Assembly: GCA_021732945.1 (NCBI GenBank) | Contig: JAKFWB010000518.1 | Location: forward strand, 1-6,992 | Source: Porphyrobacter sp. | GTDB taxonomy: Bacteria > Pseudomonadota > Alphaproteobacteria > Sphingomonadales > Sphingomonadaceae | Length of the DNA: 6,992 nt | Direction: 5' to 3' | Shown: positions 5,642 to 6,992 of the stretch, one piece after another | How the letters are laid out: every line of letters starts with the position of its first letter | Position numbering within the stretch: the stretch's first letter is position 1 | Notes under the pieces: generated by a model | Databases searched by the model: none | The model's input: only the letters and a program-made list of their open reading frames with translations | What the model was told of the DNA's origin: nothing | Translations under genes and position numbers: made by a program

Positions 5642-6446
5642 ACACACCCTCAACCACGGTCACACACGGCCCGCCGAGCCACGCCCTCTCGCCATCGAGC
5701 CGCAGCGTCAGATCGCCGCCCCGCTCGCTCGCCTGATGCGCGGTGAAGCTGTCGCGCCCCAACCGCTTTGCCCAATAGGGCGTCAGCACCGCATGGGCCG
5801 ATCCTGTGACACTGTCCTCGTCCACCCCGCCGCCGGGCACGAAGACGCGGCTCACGATGTCGGTCGCAGCGCCGGGGGCGGTGACGATGAACTGGTCTTT
5901 GCCGAGCTTTTCCAGCCCGCGAATATCGGGAGTGAGGCCGCGCACCGTAGCTTCGTCTCGATACAGGTAGATGTTGTAGCCCAGCTCCGAGCGATACACC
6001 TCCAGTGGCTCGGCCCCGAGCAAGCGGATCGCGTCAGCCTGATTGGCGACCGTATCAGGCGAAGTGGCAATCGCGGGGAGCGCGAGTTCGTAACCTTCTC
6101 CAGCCTTCACAACCTCCAGCACCCCCGATTTGCGGGTGCGGAAGGTCACCCGCTCACCGCCCCCAAAACCATCGGCGCGGGTCAGCAGGATATGCCCGCT
6201 CGCCAGCGTCGCGTGGCCGCATAGCGCGATTTCATAGGTCGGCGTGCACCAGCGCAGCTCCCAATCGGCCTCCCCCGTGGCATCGCGCACCACAAAGGCG
6301 GTTTCAGCGAAGAGGTTCTCCGCGCCAATCGCCATCAGCACGTCATCGGGCAGCCATTCGTCGAGCACCATCACCGCCGCCTGATTGCCGCCGAATGGCT
6401 TCGCGGCGAAGGCATCGACGTGCCAGTAAGGGATCGTCTGGGACAT
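5631..6446 (-). CDS. PhzF-family isomerase-like protein
   Basis: This 271-residue member of the PhzF family has the duplicated diaminopimelate-epimerase fold. Most members are isomerases or proteins of unknown substrate. The opening HVDAFAAKPFGGNQAAVMVL (9-28) is characteristic. The catalytic glutamate is Glu48 in ENLFAETAFVV. CTPTYEIALCGHATLASG (67-84) is the first phosphate-loop-like block, and VFVPGGGVDEDSVTGSAH (201-218) is the second, with Ser where many members have Pro in EDPVTGSAH. Length is normal. No other phenazine gene is near, so phenazine synthesis is not implied. The ATG at 6446 is used because GAGGG lies 8 nt upstream; a longer reading to 6485 would overlap pdxH. It follows pdxH by 11 bp on the same strand and is very likely co-transcribed and translationally coupled. 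Confidence 0.93.
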   Translation of the reverse strand: MSQTIPYWHVDAFAAKPFGGNQAAVMVLDEWLPDDVLMAIGAENLFAETAFVVRDATGEADWELRWCTPTYEIALCGHATLASGHILLTRADGFGGGERVTFRTRKSGVLEVVKAGEGYELALPAIATSPDTVANQADAIRLLGAEPLEVYRSELGYNIYLYRDEATVRGLTPDIRGLEKLGKDQFIVTAPGAATDIVSRVFVPGGGVDEDSVTGSAHAVLTPYWAKRLGRDSFTAHQASERGGDLTLRLDGERAWLGGPCVTVVEGVFYL

Positions 6447-6454
6447 CGGGGGCG

Positions 6455-6460
6455 CCCTCA
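6455..6460 (-). promoter_or_regulatory. phzF-family ribosome binding site embedded in the pdxH stop codon
   Basis: The minus strand reads TGAGGG: the pdxH stop TGA runs directly into the GAGGG that serves the ATG at 6446. A ribosome ending pdxH would sit over the next gene's initiation site, a layout that favours coupled translation. Confidence 0.7.
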
Positions 6461-6992
6461 AGGGTAAAGCAGCGTGTCGGACCACGCAGCGTCCGGCGCG
6501 GAGCGGATGAATTCGCGGCGATCATGCAGCCGGTTGTCGCGATCGATCCAGAATTCGATTCTTGTCGGGCTTAAAGTAAATCCCGTCCAATGCGGCGGGC
6601 GCGGCACCCGCCCTTCGGCTTCGTGCGCAGCCCACAATTGCTGCACCTGATCGAGATAGGTCTGTCGATCCGGCAGCGGGCGCGACTGGTCACTGGCCGC
6701 GCTGCCGACCTGGCTCTTGTAAGGGCGCGAGTGGAAATAGGCGTCCGCGCGCTCCGGCGTCACTTCGATCAGCGGGCCTTCGATGCGGATCTGGCGGCGC
6801 AGGCTCTTCCAGTGAAACAGCAATGCCGCCTGCATGTTGGCGCGGATGTGCTGGCCCTTGCGGCTGTCGGCATTGGTGAAGAAGGTGAACCCGCCGCCCG
6901 CGATTTCGCTGACCCCGTGCCGCTTCAACAGCACCATCCGGACAGACGGAGCCGCCTCCGCCGTCGCCGTGGCAAGCGCCATAGCATTGGGA
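6458..6992 (-). CDS. pdxH: Pyridoxamine/pyridoxine 5'-phosphate oxidase PdxH (5' end cut by window)
   Basis: This FMN-dependent cytoplasmic enzyme oxidises pyridoxamine or pyridoxine 5'-phosphate to pyridoxal 5'-phosphate, the last step of de novo PLP synthesis and a salvage step. The reading frame stays open to the right edge: codons before the internal ATG at 6982 give P-N-A, matching the family block PNAMALAT, so the true start is outside. About 20-50 N-terminal residues are missing. Visible motifs in order are PSVRMVLLK (FMN phosphate contact), FFTNADSRKGQ, ALLFHWKSLRRQIRIEG, YFHSRPYKSQVG (substrate phosphate contacts), SDQS, and WTGFTLSPTRIEFW followed by RLHDR, which carries the substrate-binding Arg and His. 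The C-terminus is complete at DTLLYP. It heads a unit with the PhzF-family gene 11 bp downstream. Confidence 0.96.
   Translation of the reverse strand, partial: PNAMALATATAEAAPSVRMVLLKRHGVSEIAGGGFTFFTNADSRKGQHIRANMQAALLFHWKSLRRQIRIEGPLIEVTPERADAYFHSRPYKSQVGSAASDQSRPLPDRQTYLDQVQQLWAAHEAEGRVPRPPHWTGFTLSPTRIEFWIDRDNRLHDRREFIRSAPDAAWSDTLLYP

Noticed and set aside
5631..6446. Phenazine biosynthesis locus suggested by the PhzF match
   Set aside because: No other phz gene is present and most PhzF-family proteins are unrelated to phenazine synthesis.

Overview
The window reads as an ordinary, densely packed chromosomal segment of a high-GC alphaproteobacterium, most likely a member of the Sphingomonadales and plausibly of the Erythrobacter/Porphyrobacter group. 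Three things point there: a SciP/DUF1153 regulator, a family largely confined to Alphaproteobacteria; an alpha-type MnmA; and an intergenic inverted repeat with the CCTGAGCTTGTCGAAGG core seen between genes in many sphingomonad and erythrobacter genomes. The taxonomic placement is inference from memory of these families, not from a search.

Layout. On the minus strand at the left lies an RND-efflux periplasmic adaptor (84-1274). It probably leads into an RND permease whose start codon may be cut by the left edge, and a 22-bp dyad upstream is a plausible operator. Next, also on the minus strand, come a small GlsB/YeaQ/YmgE-type membrane protein (1475-1741) and a two-gene unit. In that unit a 148-codon unrecognised protein (2196-2642) is joined by a 4-nt ATGA overlap to sciP (1900-2199). 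A 145-bp divergent spacer with a GTAAA-N7-TTTAC dyad separates this unit from mnmA on the plus strand (2788-3972). mnmA converges on a small cysteine-containing membrane-anchored protein (4097-4459, minus) across an inverted copy pair of the sphingomonad repeat.

That small protein is divergent, by only 35 bp, from a lipoprotein serine hydrolase of the beta-lactamase/NylB-like superfamily (4495-5640, plus). The hydrolase meets, tail to tail with a 10-nt overlap, a PhzF-family protein (5631-6446, minus). phzF is the second gene of a unit whose first gene is pdxH (6458 to beyond the right edge). Its ribosome-binding site is built into the pdxH stop codon.

Functionally these are mostly housekeeping or envelope genes: efflux, envelope stress, a cell-cycle transcription regulator, tRNA thiolation, PLP synthesis, and two enzymes of unknown substrate. 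I see no mobile element, CRISPR array, RNA gene or defence-like system. The most interesting points are the coupling of an uncharacterised protein to sciP, with an AT-rich rare-codon stretch just upstream of the overlap, and the tightly divergent small membrane protein/serine hydrolase pair. I found no clear sign of a new multi-gene system.
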